9,661 bases of DNA. It comes from Dysgonomonas sp. Its GTDB lineage: Bacteria; Bacteroidota; Bacteroidia; Bacteroidales; Dysgonomonadaceae. Numbering within the stretch: the first letter of the stretch is position 1; the number at the start of each line of letters is the position of its first letter. Both the position numbers and the translations under genes were made by a program. Where the stretch lies: positions 1 through 9,661 of the forward strand of contig DQAM01000453.1 in assembly GCA_003523545.1 (NCBI GenBank), read 5' to 3'. Under the pieces are notes generated by a model. That model did not search any database, had not been told where the DNA came from, and was given only the letters and a program-made list of their open reading frames with translations. This document shows, piece after piece, positions 8,481 through 9,661 of this stretch.

Positions 8481-9661
8481 ATGAAAAAAATATCATATAT
8501 ATTATTTACATTGTTATTTCTGTCAGGATGCAGTGATTTCCTCGATCAGGATAATAAGTCAAATGTAACCACAGACGAGTTTTATAAAACGAAAGTTGGT
8601 TATGAAAGTTTGATGAATACTGCCTATTCTTCACTACGAAGTGTATATGGAAAAGAGCCGTGGTTATTTTCGGCTGGTACGGATCTATATGCTTCGGGAC
8701 GCAACAGAGTTCCCGATGGAGTGGGATCTTATTCTAACCTGATAGACCAGGATGCCAACGTAGCTTCATTTTATAAAGCCTGTTATGCAGGTATTCAATT
8801 AGCTAATACGGCTATTCATTATGCAGTCCTGACAGAGCAGACTGATATGATTTCTCAATATAAAGCGGAAGCACGTTTTATAAGGGCATTTTATTATTAC
8901 CTTCTGGTACAACAGTTCGGCGGTGTAGCTATTGTAGAGAAAATGATACTAGACGAACCTGAATATAATTTTCCGCGCGAGTCTGCCGAAAAGGTATACA
9001 ATTTTATCATAACAGAAATGGAAGATATCAAGGATAGTTTACCTGCAAAATACTCTTCATTAGGTCGTCCCGATCAACGTGCGGTAAACCATTTTCTGGC
9101 GAAGACTTATCTTTGCCGTGGTTATGAGACATTCGGAAGTTCTGCAGATTTTGAGAATGCCGCCAAATATGCGGATATGGCAATAAACGGACAGAATCTG
9201 ACTATTAGTTTTTATGACCTCTTCTGGCCGACTAATGAAAAGAATGAAGAAATTATCTGGTCTGTACAATACGACCCTTCTTCTGTATCGGATCCAAGTA
9301 AAGATGGGAATATGCAGCAATCCTTTTTCGGCACCTATCTTGGAGGCTCTAATGAAGGACATAAGTATACAACTTCGAATCTAACTCCTACTTTACGATT
9401 ACATCAACTATATACAGAGGGAGATAGCAGATACGAGGGTACATTTATGGTAGAAATATATAACAGGTATTATGATTTCTATACGAAATCGGCAGAACTA
9501 AATACGACTATGGTTCGGTATTATTACCCTCCGGTTTGGGAAGTTGCCGATACAGCGGCTTGGCGTGCGGCTAATTCGACACGAGCTAAAACCATCATTA
9601 TTCCTATGCAGGAACAAACATTGACTGCTACAGGCAAACCTACTACATATAATGCTGCTAT
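8481..9661 (+). CDS. SusD/RagB-like surface glycan-binding lipoprotein (partial, 3' end outside window)
   Basis: The reading frame is open from ATG 8481 to the window edge (393 full codons); the family is usually 500-650 aa, so roughly the last quarter to third is missing. The lipoprotein signal ends in the lipobox LSGC with C17 as the lipidated residue, followed by SDFLDQD; acidic residues just after the Cys resemble the Bacteroidota surface export signal, so display on the cell surface is expected. SusD hallmarks are ARFIRAFYYYLLVQQFGGV (131-149), the RPDQRAVNHFLAKTYL helix (196-211), NEEIIWSVQYD (255-265) and the DSRYEGTF motif (315-322). The N-terminal SusD-like domain with its TPR-like helices is complete here; the C-terminal SusD/RagB domain is cut. 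It forms the lid over the SusC-like channel encoded 19 nt upstream and would bind the incoming glycan. Confidence 0.93.
   Translation, partial: MKKISYILFTLLFLSGCSDFLDQDNKSNVTTDEFYKTKVGYESLMNTAYSSLRSVYGKEPWLFSAGTDLYASGRNRVPDGVGSYSNLIDQDANVASFYKACYAGIQLANTAIHYAVLTEQTDMISQYKAEARFIRAFYYYLLVQQFGGVAIVEKMILDEPEYNFPRESAEKVYNFIITEMEDIKDSLPAKYSSLGRPDQRAVNHFLAKTYLCRGYETFGSSADFENAAKYADMAINGQNLTISFYDLFWPTNEKNEEIIWSVQYDPSSVSDPSKDGNMQQSFFGTYLGGSNEGHKYTTSNLTPTLRLHQLYTEGDSRYEGTFMVEIYNRYYDFYTKSAELNTTMVRYYYPPVWEVADTAAWRAANSTRAKTIIIPMQEQTLTATGKPTTYNAA

Noticed and set aside
9060..9362. 100-codon open frame on the - strand inside the SusD-like gene
   Set aside because: The + strand frame is open throughout and carries SusD motifs here, so the antisense frame is a by-product.

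Overview
The window is part of a polysaccharide utilization locus (PUL) from a member of the Bacteroidota, most likely the order Bacteroidales (Bacteroides, Parabacteroides or Dysgonomonas-like). The evidence is a SusC/SusD pair (TonB-linked transporter plus glycan-binding lipoprotein), AT-rich spacers that mostly lack Shine-Dalgarno sequences, and a lipoprotein signal followed by acidic residues as in Bacteroidota surface lipoproteins. The genus cannot be fixed from the sequence alone.

Layout: five genes, all on the + strand. A GH105 unsaturated (rhamno)galacturonyl hydrolase (49-1218) is followed, after an 81-nt AT-rich spacer with a 10-bp inverted repeat, by a GH95 family alpha-L-fucosidase/alpha-L-galactosidase (1300-3765). 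Twelve nt later comes a family 1 pectate lyase (3778-5166) with a C-terminal Asp-rich, calcium-binding-like tail. A 136-nt spacer (5167-5302) holds a 6-bp inverted repeat, a run of six C and a possible -7 promoter element. After it come a full-length SusC-like receptor (5303-8461) and, 19 nt further on, a SusD-like lipoprotein that runs off the window (8481-9661, 393 codons seen).

How the genes fit together: SusD and SusC would capture pectic oligosaccharides at the surface and import them. The pectate lyase would cut polygalacturonate stretches by beta-elimination, leaving a 4,5-unsaturated galacturonate at the new non-reducing end. GH105 would remove that unsaturated sugar, and GH95 would take off terminal alpha-L-fucose or alpha-L-galactose decorations. 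The likely target is pectin, perhaps a fucosylated or L-galactosylated rhamnogalacturonan. All three enzymes carry ordinary signal peptides without a lipobox, so they look periplasmic. A surface enzyme for the first cut, the sensor/regulator and the rest of the locus must lie outside this window.

I saw no RNA genes, mobile elements, CRISPR arrays or broken genes. The content is a recognisable PUL type rather than a clearly new system. The points worth a second look are the enzyme combination and the regulatory signals in the two spacers.
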